Origin: Janthinobacterium sp. ROICE36
GTDB lineage: Bacteria; Pseudomonadota; Gammaproteobacteria; Burkholderiales; Burkholderiaceae_D
Reading direction: 5' to 3'
Length of the DNA: 64,000 bases
Assembly (NCBI RefSeq): GCF_002869965.1
Contig: NZ_PEBS01000002.1
Coordinates: 113,834-177,833, forward strand
Positions 26,283-34,687 of this stretch are shown here, one piece after another; position 1 is the first letter of the stretch, and every line of letters starts with the position of its first letter. Made by a program: the position numbers and the translations under genes. Under the pieces are notes generated by a model. It did no database searches. It was not told where the DNA came from and was given only the letters and a program-made list of their open reading frames with translations.

Positions 26283-26316
26283 AAAAAAACCGCCTGTGCA
26301 TGGCAGCAGGCGGTTT
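26283..26316. terminator. Bidirectional intrinsic terminator
   Basis: The stem AACCGCCTG / CAGGCGGTT is flanked by AAAAAAA on the left and TTTT on the right. It lies between the ends of the rightward MerR gene (26279) and the leftward PEP-CTERM gene (26338), so it can stop transcription from both sides. Confidence 0.85.
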
Positions 26317-26337
26317 TGACGTAGGGCAGAGCCGGAA

Positions 26338-26979
26338 TTACCTGGCGGCCTTGCGGCGGCGCAGGAAACCCATCAGGCCCAGGCCAGCGAGCAGCATGGC
26401 GTAGGTTTCCGGTTCCGGCACGGCGGCCATCACGGACACGTTGTCGATCACGGCGCCCGAGTAATTGTCGAACGGCGTGCCAGCCTTGGCGGCGCTGGCA
26501 AACGACAGGGTCGCCAGGCCGGTGGTGGCGGCCGTGAAGCTCAGGGTATTGCAGTACAAGGTGTTCGACGCGGCGGCGGTCGAGTAGAAATCGCCTGCCA
26601 CGCCGCCGAAATTGACAGCCACGCCCTGGCCTGCCGGGCCGCCGGAATTGCGCGCCATGTCAAAGCTTAGATTATACGTCTGGCCGGCAACGACACTGAA
26701 ATTTTGCGACAGGAAACCCGGACCCGGCGTGCCCAGCATGTCGATGCTGTAGCCATCGATGGCATTGTAGGCATTGCGGATCAGGTCGACGGAACTGGCG
26801 CCCACGGTCCAGCCCGTGATGGCCGATGAACCGCTGTTGACGACTTTAAAACCGCTGTCGAAGATGTAGCCGGAAGCGAGCGTTTCAAAATTGCCATTCG
26901 TGATCAGATTGACTGTGCTGGCGCTGGCGGTACTTGCAGAAAACACGGCGACAACTGCTACGATGGTGGCGATTTTCAT
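26338..26979 (-). CDS. PEP-CTERM-sorted exported protein
   Basis: A 213-residue secreted protein. The signal peptide MKIATIVAVVAVFSASTASA is followed by a beta-sandwich region: NLITNGNFE at the mature start, ITGWTVGASSVDLI, a jelly-roll DUF642-like pattern with SFDMARNSG. The C-terminal sorting signal is VPEPETYAMLLAGLGLMGFL followed by RRRK, the PEP-CTERM motif, hydrophobic helix and basic tail that exosortase recognises. The ATG at 26979 has AAGGA upstream, while two further in-frame ATGs give no signal peptide start. It is expected at the cell surface or in extracellular polymer and requires an exosortase encoded elsewhere. Confidence 0.92.
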   Translation of the reverse strand: MKIATIVAVVAVFSASTASASTVNLITNGNFETLASGYIFDSGFKVVNSGSSAITGWTVGASSVDLIRNAYNAIDGYSIDMLGTPGPGFLSQNFSVVAGQTYNLSFDMARNSGGPAGQGVAVNFGGVAGDFYSTAAASNTLYCNTLSFTAATTGLATLSFASAAKAGTPFDNYSGAVIDNVSVMAAVPEPETYAMLLAGLGLMGFLRRRKAAR

Positions 26980-27122
26980 GAGCTGATTTCCTTGCCTTGT
27001 TGACATTAAAGTTACCTTAAGTGAAATCATATCTCAGCCATGATGAAAATCAAAGAACTTTGCAAAAATATATTTAATGTGGATAATTTGTAACGTTTTC
27101 AACCGTACAGGAGGGCGATGGC

Positions 27123-27617
27123 TCAATCGAGTTCCTGGCGCGCCACCAGGATGCCGTCCGCATCGGCGTAAATCCAGTCGCCCGGATGCACGGTTACGCC
27201 GCTAATCTGCACGCGCACGTCGCGCTGGCCCGTGCCCGCCTTGTTGCTCTTGCGCGGATGCGTGGCCAGCGCGCGCACGCCGATCTGGCAGACATTGATT
27301 TCCTCGCTGTCGCGGATGCAGCCATCGACGACGATGCCGCTCCAGCCGTTGTTTTGCGCCAGCACGCCCAGCTGGCCGCCCACCAGCGCGCGGCGCAGGC
27401 TGCCACCGCCATCGATCACCAGCACATGGCCCTGGCCCGGCGTTTCCAGGGTGCTGCGCACGAGCGCATTGTCTTCAAACACTTGCAAGGTGGTGGCAGG
27501 GGCGCTGAAGCGCACGCGCTGGCCGAAGGCGCGGTACACGGGCGGCAGCACGGCCAGGGTGCCATCGTCCAGCATGGCTGCATAGTCGTCGCACAGGTCG
27601 GTGGTGGCAAAGGTCAT
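27123..27617 (-). CDS. rraA: RraA family protein (RNase E activity regulator / HMG aldolase fold)
   Basis: A 164-residue RraA. The signature [19 protein letters not shown] and [14 protein letters not shown] (about 63-105) match the family. RraA binds RNase E and lowers mRNA decay in Escherichia coli, while close homologues are 4-hydroxy-4-methyl-2-oxoglutarate / oxaloacetate aldolases using the G-x-x-x-R-D pocket (here Arg and Asp of CIRDSEE are kept). Length and N-terminus ([10 protein letters not shown]) fit the RraA subgroup. It lies 33 bases after an MFS transporter gene on the same strand and is probably co-transcribed with it. Confidence 0.9.
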   Translation of the reverse strand: MTFATTDLCDDYAAMLDDGTLAVLPPVYRAFGQRVRFSAPATTLQVFEDNALVRSTLETPGQGHVLVIDGGGSLRRALVGGQLGVLAQNNGWSGIVVDGCIRDSEEINVCQIGVRALATHPRKSNKAGTGQRDVRVQISGVTVHPGDWIYADADGILVARQELD

Positions 27618-27650
27618 GGGGAGCTCCTTTCGTGACAGATGGCAACGATT

Positions 27651-28886
27651 CTATGCCTTTTGCAACGCTGCGGCACGTGTTTTCCCGCCCACGCCCACGG
27701 CCGTGGCGATGGCCAGCGCCTGAAACACGCCGATGAAGACGAACAACAGGGCTGGATGGTCGCCATCCATCAGCGCGCCAAAGAACAGCGGGCCCACGGC
27801 CAGGCCGCTGTCGAGGCCCGAATATACGACGCCATACACGCGCCCCGTGGCATTCTTGGGCGCTGCCGCGCGTATCATCAGGTCGCGCGACGGCCCCGCC
27901 ACGCCGGACGTCAGGCCGATGGCGCCCATCAGTACCACAGCGCCCCAGGCCGGCACGACAGCCATGGCCAGCAGCACGGCCAGCAGGGCGGCGGCGGAAA
28001 AGGCGATCGCCACGTTACGGTCCGGCTGCTTGCTGCGCGCGCCCACCACCCCACCGGCCAGCATGCCCACGGCCGAGGCCAGCATATACGCCGTGTAGGC
28101 GCTGGTGGCCAGCGCCAGGCTCATGCCGTACAGCTTGACCAGGGCCATGCTGGCAAAGCTCTGGATGCCGCCCAGCGCGATGGCGGTAATGAAGAAGAAG
28201 GCAAAGCACATCCACACGGCCGGCAGGCGCAAAAAGTCCAGCGTGCCTTCGCCACCGGTGGCCTGGCCCGGCGCGGCCTGTTTGACAGGCTCGGGACGGA
28301 TGGCGCGGCGGTTCAGGAACAGGATCAACAGCACGCCGAACGGCAGCACGGCCGCGCATTGCAGCGCGACCCGCCAGTCATAATGGGTGGCAACATACGT
28401 CATGAACAGGGGCGCCAGGGCCCAGCCGATATTGCCGCTGATGCCATGCACGGAAAAGCCGTAAGCCACGCGGGCCGCCGAGACACGCTGGTTGAGTATG
28501 GTGTAGTCGGCCGGATGGAACACGCTGTTGCCCATGCCGGCCAGCATGGCGCCCAGCATCAGCGCCGCATAGCTGTGCGCGGTGGACAGGGCCAGCGCCG
28601 ACACGCCCAGCAAGAATATGCCGGAAAACAACACGGCGCGCGCGCCGAAGCGGTCGACGACAAAGCCGGCCAGCGCCTGCCCCACGCCCGAGACGATGAA
28701 AAACACCGTCATCAGCAGGCCCAGTTCCGCATACGACAGGTCGAAAGCGGGTTTCAGCCAGACGAACAGGGCCGCGAGGATCAGGTGGTAGAAGTGCGAC
28801 ACGCCATGCGCCAGCCCCACCAGGGTGATGACGCGTGCATCGCTGCGCAAGGTGGGAAGTTCGAATGCCGAGTTAGTTGTTATCAT
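27651..28886 (-). CDS. MFS transporter
   Basis: A 411-residue, 12-helix major-facilitator protein. The loop 2-3 motif appears as GFVVDRFGARAVLFSG, with a second GVVGARSKQPDRN between helices 8 and 9; a long Pro-containing central loop (NRRAIRPEPVKQAAPGQ) joins the halves. The ATG at 28886 follows AGGG; a longer frame upstream has no support. The substrate is unknown. It is divergent from an AraC regulator 100 bases away and is followed by rraA, so it is probably regulated by that AraC protein and may import or export an acid related to RraA-type aldolase chemistry, which is speculation. Confidence 0.9.
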   Translation of the reverse strand: MITTNSAFELPTLRSDARVITLVGLAHGVSHFYHLILAALFVWLKPAFDLSYAELGLLMTVFFIVSGVGQALAGFVVDRFGARAVLFSGIFLLGVSALALSTAHSYAALMLGAMLAGMGNSVFHPADYTILNQRVSAARVAYGFSVHGISGNIGWALAPLFMTYVATHYDWRVALQCAAVLPFGVLLILFLNRRAIRPEPVKQAAPGQATGGEGTLDFLRLPAVWMCFAFFFITAIALGGIQSFASMALVKLYGMSLALATSAYTAYMLASAVGMLAGGVVGARSKQPDRNVAIAFSAAALLAVLLAMAVVPAWGAVVLMGAIGLTSGVAGPSRDLMIRAAAPKNATGRVYGVVYSGLDSGLAVGPLFFGALMDGDHPALLFVFIGVFQALAIATAVGVGGKTRAAALQKA

Positions 28887-28986
28887 GTCATACCCTGTCT
28901 TATACTGATGAAGCTCAAGTGTATGCAAAATACCATCGTCTGCTTTCCGACAGAACGACATAATTTATCGAATTAAGGCCAAGCTG

Positions 28987-29787
28987 ATGGGTGTACCTAT
29001 TCTCCACCATACCCGCATGTGTCCGCCGCGGGAAGCGCCCAGCGCGACCATCCCCGTGACGATGATCGCGCGCGACCTGCAGCCCGATGAATTTTTATTA
29101 CCGCACAGCCATCCCTGGGGCCAGGTCACCATGGCGCTCGAAGGCGTGCTGCGCATCACTGCCAATAATAGCAGCTGGGTGCTGCCGCCCATGCGCGCCA
29201 TCTGGATCGCACCGAATGTGGAGCATGCCGTCACGATACTGGAAAAAACCCGCTTGCGCCCGCTGTGCATCCATGCCGCACGCGCGCCGTTTGCAGGACA
29301 TGACTGCAAGGTGCTGGAAGTGTCGAGCCTGCTGCGCCAGCTGATCATGGCGCTGGAACAACTGGACCGGGGCCAGGAACCGGCGCGCGAGGCATTGCTG
29401 GCCGAACTGATACTCGATGAATTGAAACGCTCGGCCACGCACCCCATCCGCGTCCCCTTGCCTGCCGACAAGCGTCTGAAAACCCTGTGCGACAGCCTGA
29501 TCGAGAAACCGGGCGGCACCCAGACCCTGGAACACTGGGCGCAGCTGGTCGGCGCCTCGGAGCGTACCCTGGCGCGGCTGTTCGAACGGGAATTGGGCAT
29601 GAGTTTTGGCCAGTGGCGCCAGCAGGTGCGCCTGGCGCACGCGGCGCCGCTGATCGCGCGCGGCGTGCCGCTGTCGCAGGTGGCCGAAGAACTGGGCTAC
29701 GCCAGCCAGTCGGCCTTTTCCGCCATGTTCAAGAAGACCTTTGGCAGTTCGCCATCGGCCTTCTTTGCGCAAGGCGACAGGGGCTAG
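28987..29787 (+). CDS. AraC-family transcriptional regulator with cupin domain
   Basis: A 266-residue regulator. The N-terminal cupin-like sensor domain covers about 15-110 (LPHSHPWGQVTMALEGVLRI, VLPPMRAIWIAPNVEHAV). The C-terminal double helix-turn-helix (about 165-262) has the AraC signature AEELGYASQSAFSAMFKKTFGSSPSAF. The LPHSHPWGQ metal/ligand stretch resembles the NimR/YdeO-like group that controls divergent MFS exporters. The gene diverges from an MFS transporter, which is the obvious target, and may be autoregulated. Confidence 0.92.
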   Translation: MGVPILHHTRMCPPREAPSATIPVTMIARDLQPDEFLLPHSHPWGQVTMALEGVLRITANNSSWVLPPMRAIWIAPNVEHAVTILEKTRLRPLCIHAARAPFAGHDCKVLEVSSLLRQLIMALEQLDRGQEPAREALLAELILDELKRSATHPIRVPLPADKRLKTLCDSLIEKPGGTQTLEHWAQLVGASERTLARLFERELGMSFGQWRQQVRLAHAAPLIARGVPLSQVAEELGYASQSAFSAMFKKTFGSSPSAFFAQGDRG

Positions 29788-29810
29788 GCAGCGCGCGAGC
29801 GCGCCGTGCC

Positions 29811-31196
29811 TCAAGCCATGAAGTCAAATAAAGAATTCTTGCCCGTATAACCCGGCAAGGCCGAGTTCGTGCCCATCTGTTCCTGCGCCGAATACGCTTT
29901 CACCAGCGCCTGCGCCTGGGCGGTCAGCGCCTTGGCCAGCACGGCTTTCTTGTTGGTCAGGGTGGTGATGTCCTTGCCCACCGATTGCACTTCTTTGCGG
30001 ATGATGCTCGTTTCGCCCGTCAGTTCACCGATCTTGCTGGAAAACTGGTCCGCCACGCCCTTGCCGTTATTGGTGAACAGCTTGCTGACGGCATCCGGAT
30101 CGGCCGCGATGGCGGCCTTGAGCTTTTTATCATCGAGCACCAGCTCACCGCTCTTGCCCAGGGTCACGCCAGCGCTGCCCAGGATGGAAGCGGGCACGCC
30201 CGTGCTGGCCGTGCGCAATACTTGCTCCATCTGCGAACGCACCTGGCCCAGGGCCGTGTCGGACTTCAAATCGCCCTGCTGCAGGCTTTGCAGCTTGCTG
30301 TTGAGCTCATTGTAGGCCGTGACGAAGCTGGCCACGTTGCTGGCGATCTGGCTGCTATCGTTGGCAATGACGAGGTCGGTCGTGCCTGTTTTCTTCAATT
30401 CGATGGTGGCGCCCTCGACGGCCGTCGTCAGGGTATTCGTGGCGCTCTTGATGTCCTTGCCGTCGACGGTGAGCAGCGCATCCTGTGCGGCGGCCGTTTG
30501 CTGCAGGCCCTTGCCCGAACCGGGCGCATAGCTCAGCAGGTTGCTGACCGCCGCATCGCCGGACACGCTGATGCGCATGCTGCTGTCGGCACCGCTCTTG
30601 CCGTTCAGGGCCAGAGAATAGCCATCCGGCCCCTTCACTACGCTGGCGTCGATGCCCTGCTGCTTCAGCGCGGCGGCGATGCCGTCGAGGCTATTGTTGC
30701 TGCTGTCGATGGTGAGCGAAATGATCTTGCCGCTGCCTGGGGTAAATTGCTTGCCGTCGGTCGCGCCCACTTCAATCTTGAGCAGCGCCGGCGCTCCTGT
30801 GCCGATCGCCGCGCTCGAGGATTTCTGTGCGCCGCTGAGCAGGGTCTGCCCCTGCGCCAATTGCTTGATGTTCATTTCGTGGCTGCCGCTGACAGCCTTG
30901 TCGGTGGTGGTGGCGCTCAGCACATCCTTGGTGCTGGATGTGGCCGCCGTGGCCAGGCCGCTGCCGGCCATGTTCTTGGCCACCGTCTGGAATTTCGCCA
31001 GCGCCGATTGCAACTGGCCCAGGCCCGAGAATTTGGCCTGGTCGCGCGCCAGGTTGGCATTGAGCTTGACGACGCCCGTGTTCTGCGACTGCATCTGGCG
31101 CTCCACCTTCGCATACACATCGGCCGAGATATTGCCCTGCGTCGTTTGCTGCGTGTTGTTGGTGTAGGCCCGGCTATTGATGGTCGAATTAAACAT
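29811..31196 (-). CDS. fliD: Flagellar hook-associated protein 2 (filament cap)
   Basis: A 461-residue FliD. It caps the growing flagellar filament and folds exported flagellin. The N-terminal coiled-coil D0 part (KVERQMQSQNTGVVKLNANL) and the C-terminal FliD_C part (LQQGDLKSDTALGQVRSQME, SLFTNNGKGVADQFSSKIGE) are recognisable, with a Thr/Ser/Gly-rich variable middle. The start at 31196 (MFNSTINSRAYTN) is chosen because GACGGGA lies about 9 bases upstream; an ATG three codons earlier is possible. No other flagellar filament gene is adjacent; a PilZ gene lies upstream on the same strand. Confidence 0.92.
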   Translation of the reverse strand: MFNSTINSRAYTNNTQQTTQGNISADVYAKVERQMQSQNTGVVKLNANLARDQAKFSGLGQLQSALAKFQTVAKNMAGSGLATAATSSTKDVLSATTTDKAVSGSHEMNIKQLAQGQTLLSGAQKSSSAAIGTGAPALLKIEVGATDGKQFTPGSGKIISLTIDSSNNSLDGIAAALKQQGIDASVVKGPDGYSLALNGKSGADSSMRISVSGDAAVSNLLSYAPGSGKGLQQTAAAQDALLTVDGKDIKSATNTLTTAVEGATIELKKTGTTDLVIANDSSQIASNVASFVTAYNELNSKLQSLQQGDLKSDTALGQVRSQMEQVLRTASTGVPASILGSAGVTLGKSGELVLDDKKLKAAIAADPDAVSKLFTNNGKGVADQFSSKIGELTGETSIIRKEVQSVGKDITTLTNKKAVLAKALTAQAQALVKAYSAQEQMGTNSALPGYTGKNSLFDFMA

Positions 31197-31424
31197 GGTA
31201 GGCATTCCCGTCAGGTGTAAGGTCATGGCACACGGTGCAGGTCTTGACCGCGCTGCGCTGGAAACGGACAGCAGGCGCGCGTGGCGCGGCAAGGTCCCTC
31301 TTCTGGTTGATCATTATGCAGTATTACCGGAATATCAAAACAGCGAGCAGAACAAGTTTTTTCTGACTGCAAACCAATATGCACCATTTTAGCGCAATCA
31401 CTGCCTCCCGTCTTCGGGCCTGCC

Positions 31425-31745
31425 TCAGCGCATGAATTTTGAAATGGCGCTGCTGACGGCCATGTCCCGCTGCAAGAAAGTGAGTCCCACCTTGAAACCT
31501 GCACTGCTGAAAATGCAGTGCGAGACGCTCACGCGCGCCTCGATGATGTGCGCCGAGCCATCGTAAAACAACTCGAACAGCACCTTGCCCTGCTTGCCTG
31601 TCGGCACCGGTTCTGCGATGACGGCCGCCTTACCGCCCGGCCCCACATCGAGGGTGCGCGCCGCCACGGGCCCTGCGCCATCGATTACCAACATTGCCTT
31701 GGCACGCACTATTTTGCGTGCGCCCTGCCTTTGTTCAACTGACAC
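31425..31745 (-). CDS. PilZ-domain protein (putative c-di-GMP receptor)
   Basis: A 106-residue single-domain protein with the PilZ features RxxxR (RKIVR, residues about 10-14) and a degenerate D/NxSxxG (DVGPGG, about 33-38; the Ser is replaced), followed by beta strands KVLFELFYDGSAHIIEARVSV and the closing helix SSAISKFM. PilZ domains bind c-di-GMP through these two motifs and alter motility or exopolysaccharide. Its position upstream of fliD fits a flagellar role, but the 230-base gap makes an operon uncertain. Ligand binding should be tested given the altered second motif. Confidence 0.8.
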   Translation of the reverse strand: MSVEQRQGARKIVRAKAMLVIDGAGPVAARTLDVGPGGKAAVIAEPVPTGKQGKVLFELFYDGSAHIIEARVSVSHCIFSSAGFKVGLTFLQRDMAVSSAISKFMR

Positions 31746-31875
31746 TGTATTCCGCTTCTCTATCTATGCATTGTCGATGCGGATTCACGTGGGAATCCAT
31801 CGGACAAATATTATAGTTCCAAACGGAAATTTTATTTGACTTGCCTCAAGCTTGGCATTTAAACCATACCAACCC

Positions 31876-33252
31876 TTACTCCAGATCGCGGAGTTTGTTG
31901 AATGCCTCGTCGATGCGCTCGACGCCGATGACCTTGAGGCCCTCGATGGCTTGCTTGGGCAAGTTGGACTTGGGCACCACGGCCAGGGTAAAGCCCAGCT
32001 TGGCCGCTTCGCGCAAACGCTCCTGGCCCCGTGGCGCGGGACGGATCTCGCCGGCCAGACCTACTTCACCAAACACCACGAGTCCCCGTGGCAAAGGCTT
32101 GTTGCGCATCGACGAATTAATCGCCAGCAACACGGCCAGGTCGGCCGCTGGCTCCGTGATCTTCACGCCGCCCACGGCATTGATGAACACATCCTGGTCG
32201 AAGGCGGCGATGCCCGCGTGGCGGTGCGCCACGGCCAGCAGCATGGCCAGGCGGTTCTGTTCCAGGCCGACGGACAGCCGGCGCGCATTCGGCAAGTGGC
32301 TGGTATCGACCAGGGCCTGGATTTCCACCAGCAAGGGACGCGTACCTTCCTGCGTCACCATCACGCAGGAACCCGGCACCTGGTTGTCGTGCTGCGACAG
32401 GAACAGGGCGGACGGGTTCGACACGCCCTTCAAGCCCTTTTCCGTCATGGCAAACACGCCCAGTTCGTTGACGGCGCCGAAACGGTTCTTGATGGCGCGC
32501 ACCAGGCGGAAGCTGGAATGGGCGTCGCCCTCGAAATACAGCACCGTGTCGACGATGTGTTCGAGCACGCGGGGGCCGGCCAGCGCGCCCTCTTTCGTCA
32601 CGTGGCCCACCAAAATGATGGTCACGCCCGTCTGCTTGGCCGCCCGCGTGAGTTGCGCCGCGCATTCGCGCACTTGCGCCACGGAACCGGGCGCCGAGCT
32701 GAGCGCATCCGAATACACGGTCTGGATCGAGTCGATGACCACCACTTCCGGCTTCAGGTCGGCCAGGGTGCCGAGGATTTTTTCCAGCTGTATCTCCGCC
32801 TGCAATTTGAGCTCCTTGGCGTCGATCAGCAGGCGCTTGGCGCGCAGGGCGATCTGCGCGCCCGATTCCTCGCCACTCACATACAGCACGCGCTTGTGGT
32901 GCGACATGTTGGCCAGCGCCTGCAGCAACAGGGTCGACTTGCCGATGCCGGGATCGCCACCGATCAGCACCACGCCGCCGGCCACCATGCCGCCGCCCAG
33001 CACGCGGTCGAATTCTTCGATGCCCGTGCCGAAGCGGGGCACGTCGATGGCGTCGATATCGTCGAGCGACAGCACGGGCGCCGTCTGCGCCAGCGACATG
33101 TGCTGCGGGTTCGAATAGCGATTGTTGCCGCCCGTCTCGGGCAGGGTCTCCACCATGGTATTCCACTGGTTGCACGCGGTGCATTGCCCCATCCATTTAT
33201 TACTGATGGCGCCGCAATCGCTGCAGGTGTAGATGGTCTTGACTTTTGCCAT
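31876..33252 (-). CDS. radA: DNA repair protein RadA (Sms)
   Basis: A 458-residue branch-migration helicase. The N-terminal C4 zinc finger uses Cys10, Cys13, Cys24 and Cys27. A RecA-like ATPase with Walker A GDPGIGKST (99-107) follows, then the RadA signature KNRFGAVNELGVF, and a C-terminal Lon-like domain (INAVGGVKITEPAADLAVLLAI). RadA extends D-loops during recombinational repair and natural transformation. A LexA-type box lies 31-46 bases upstream of the ATG, suggesting SOS control. alr is upstream on the same strand. Confidence 0.97.
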   Translation of the reverse strand: MAKVKTIYTCSDCGAISNKWMGQCTACNQWNTMVETLPETGGNNRYSNPQHMSLAQTAPVLSLDDIDAIDVPRFGTGIEEFDRVLGGGMVAGGVVLIGGDPGIGKSTLLLQALANMSHHKRVLYVSGEESGAQIALRAKRLLIDAKELKLQAEIQLEKILGTLADLKPEVVVIDSIQTVYSDALSSAPGSVAQVRECAAQLTRAAKQTGVTIILVGHVTKEGALAGPRVLEHIVDTVLYFEGDAHSSFRLVRAIKNRFGAVNELGVFAMTEKGLKGVSNPSALFLSQHDNQVPGSCVMVTQEGTRPLLVEIQALVDTSHLPNARRLSVGLEQNRLAMLLAVAHRHAGIAAFDQDVFINAVGGVKITEPAADLAVLLAINSSMRNKPLPRGLVVFGEVGLAGEIRPAPRGQERLREAAKLGFTLAVVPKSNLPKQAIEGLKVIGVERIDEAFNKLRDLE

Positions 33253-33282
33253 GGTGTACTTTGCTCAGGTAAAATGAAACAG

Positions 33283-33298
33283 CTGGTTATATATACAG
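33283..33298 (-). promoter_or_regulatory. Candidate LexA (SOS) box upstream of radA
   Basis: On the minus strand the site reads CTGTATATATAACCAG, which matches the CTGT-N8-ACAG consensus at seven of eight conserved positions (ACAG is CCAG) and has the AT-rich core of strong E. coli SOS boxes. It overlaps an AT-rich region likely to contain the radA promoter. Confidence 0.5.
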
Positions 33299-33326
33299 TA
33301 TATACAAACCACGCTTCCGCGTCACC

Positions 33327-34421
33327 CTACGCTTCGTTCACCGGTACGCGGGGCGCCAGTGCGCACATCAGCTCGTAGCCGATGGTGCCGGCGGCCAGCG
33401 CCACCTCGTCGATCGGCATGCCCTGGCCCCACAAGGTGACCGAACTGCCGACTTTTGCACTCGGTACGTGGCTCAAGTCCACCATCAGCATGTCCATCGA
33501 CACCCGCCCGATGAGCCCCGCGCGCACGCCATCGACCAGCACGGGCGTGCCTGCGGGCGCGTGGCGCGGGTAGCCATCCGCATAGCCGCAAGCCACCACG
33601 CCCACCTTGATATTGCCGGCCGCTGCGTAGCGACTGCCATAACCCACCACCTCACCGGCGGCGATATCCTGGATGCCGATAATGCTGCTGCGCAAGGACA
33701 TGCTGGGCAGCAAGCCGAACGCCTGCGCCGAGGTGCCGCTGGGCGTGCCGCCATACAGCATGATGCCGGGGCGCACCCAGTCGCTGTCCAGATGGTGCAG
33801 CAGCAAGCCGGCCGAATTGCACAGACTGCGCGGCAAGGCCGGACCTTCGCCGGCGGCACCGATGCTGGCCGCCCCGGCCTCGAAGCGCAGCATCTGCTGG
33901 GCCAGCGACAAGCGCGTGGGCGCCGCCTCGTCCGCATTGGCGAAATGCGTCATCAGGGTGATCGTGCCGATATGCGGCATGGCGCGCAGGCGCGCATACG
34001 CGGCGGCGATGGCTTGCGGCGTAAAGCCAAGGCGGTTCATGCCCGTGTTCATCTTCAGGTGCACATCGATGGCGTGCGGCAGACGCGTCGTTGCCAGCAT
34101 GGCGATCTGCTCTTCGCAATGCACGCTGCCATTCAAGCCGTATTGCGCCATGACAAGTAAATCGCTGGCGTCGAAAAAGCCTTCCAGCAGCAGGATCGGC
34201 TTGATCCAGCCCAGTTCGCGCAAGCGCACGGCGTAATCGACCTCGACCAGTGCCAGGCCATCGGCGCCCGCAAAGCCCCGCATGGCCCGCTCCAGGCCGT
34301 GGCCATAGGCATTCGCCTTGACGACGGCCCACACCTTGGCGCCGCGGGCGCAAGCACGCGCGCGCGCCAGATTCTGTTGCATGGCATCCAGATGGATGGT
34401 GGCGATGAGGGGCCTGGGCAT
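33327..34421 (-). CDS. alr: Alanine racemase
   Basis: A 364-residue PLP enzyme that interconverts L- and D-alanine for peptidoglycan. The PLP lysine is Lys35 in VVKANAYGHG. The second catalytic tyrosine region VVGYGSRYAA lies around residue 253. The C-terminal DMLMVDLSHVP and VTLWGQG stretches are typical of Alr/DadX. Nothing distinguishes biosynthetic Alr from catabolic DadX by sequence here; the absence of a dadA neighbour favours Alr. It is divergent from lplT. Confidence 0.95.
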   Translation of the reverse strand: MPRPLIATIHLDAMQQNLARARACARGAKVWAVVKANAYGHGLERAMRGFAGADGLALVEVDYAVRLRELGWIKPILLLEGFFDASDLLVMAQYGLNGSVHCEEQIAMLATTRLPHAIDVHLKMNTGMNRLGFTPQAIAAAYARLRAMPHIGTITLMTHFANADEAAPTRLSLAQQMLRFEAGAASIGAAGEGPALPRSLCNSAGLLLHHLDSDWVRPGIMLYGGTPSGTSAQAFGLLPSMSLRSSIIGIQDIAAGEVVGYGSRYAAAGNIKVGVVACGYADGYPRHAPAGTPVLVDGVRAGLIGRVSMDMLMVDLSHVPSAKVGSSVTLWGQGMPIDEVALAAGTIGYELMCALAPRVPVNEA

Positions 34422-34687
34422 ATGCGTCGTTCACGGCGGGTGGGAAAGCCGTATTTTACCGGATGGGCACGATGCGGGACGGCAAGCCTGCCAGACGGAC
34501 GGGTGCGAGGGTCGCGATAGTCACCCACGACAGTATGTATAAAATGCTCACATGTGATGTATTTTTATACGGCAGAAAAATTAGGCTTCGCTTAGGCACG
34601 ACTATGCAAAACGACCCCGCCCAAACTTGGGGTTTGCCGTTTTTTCGTGGTATAAAGCAAGCCAGATATGATTTCAGGCAATCCAGA

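Noticed and set aside
31197..31424. Search for a flagellar sigma-54 or sigma-28 promoter upstream of fliD
   Set aside because: TGGTGC...TTTGC is present around 31370-31390 on the minus strand but the GG-GC spacing is wrong for sigma-54, and no clear sigma-28 site was found.
34463..34687. 75-codon N-terminal extension of LplT
   Set aside because: No homology and no membrane signature. Family members start at MNRGFY.
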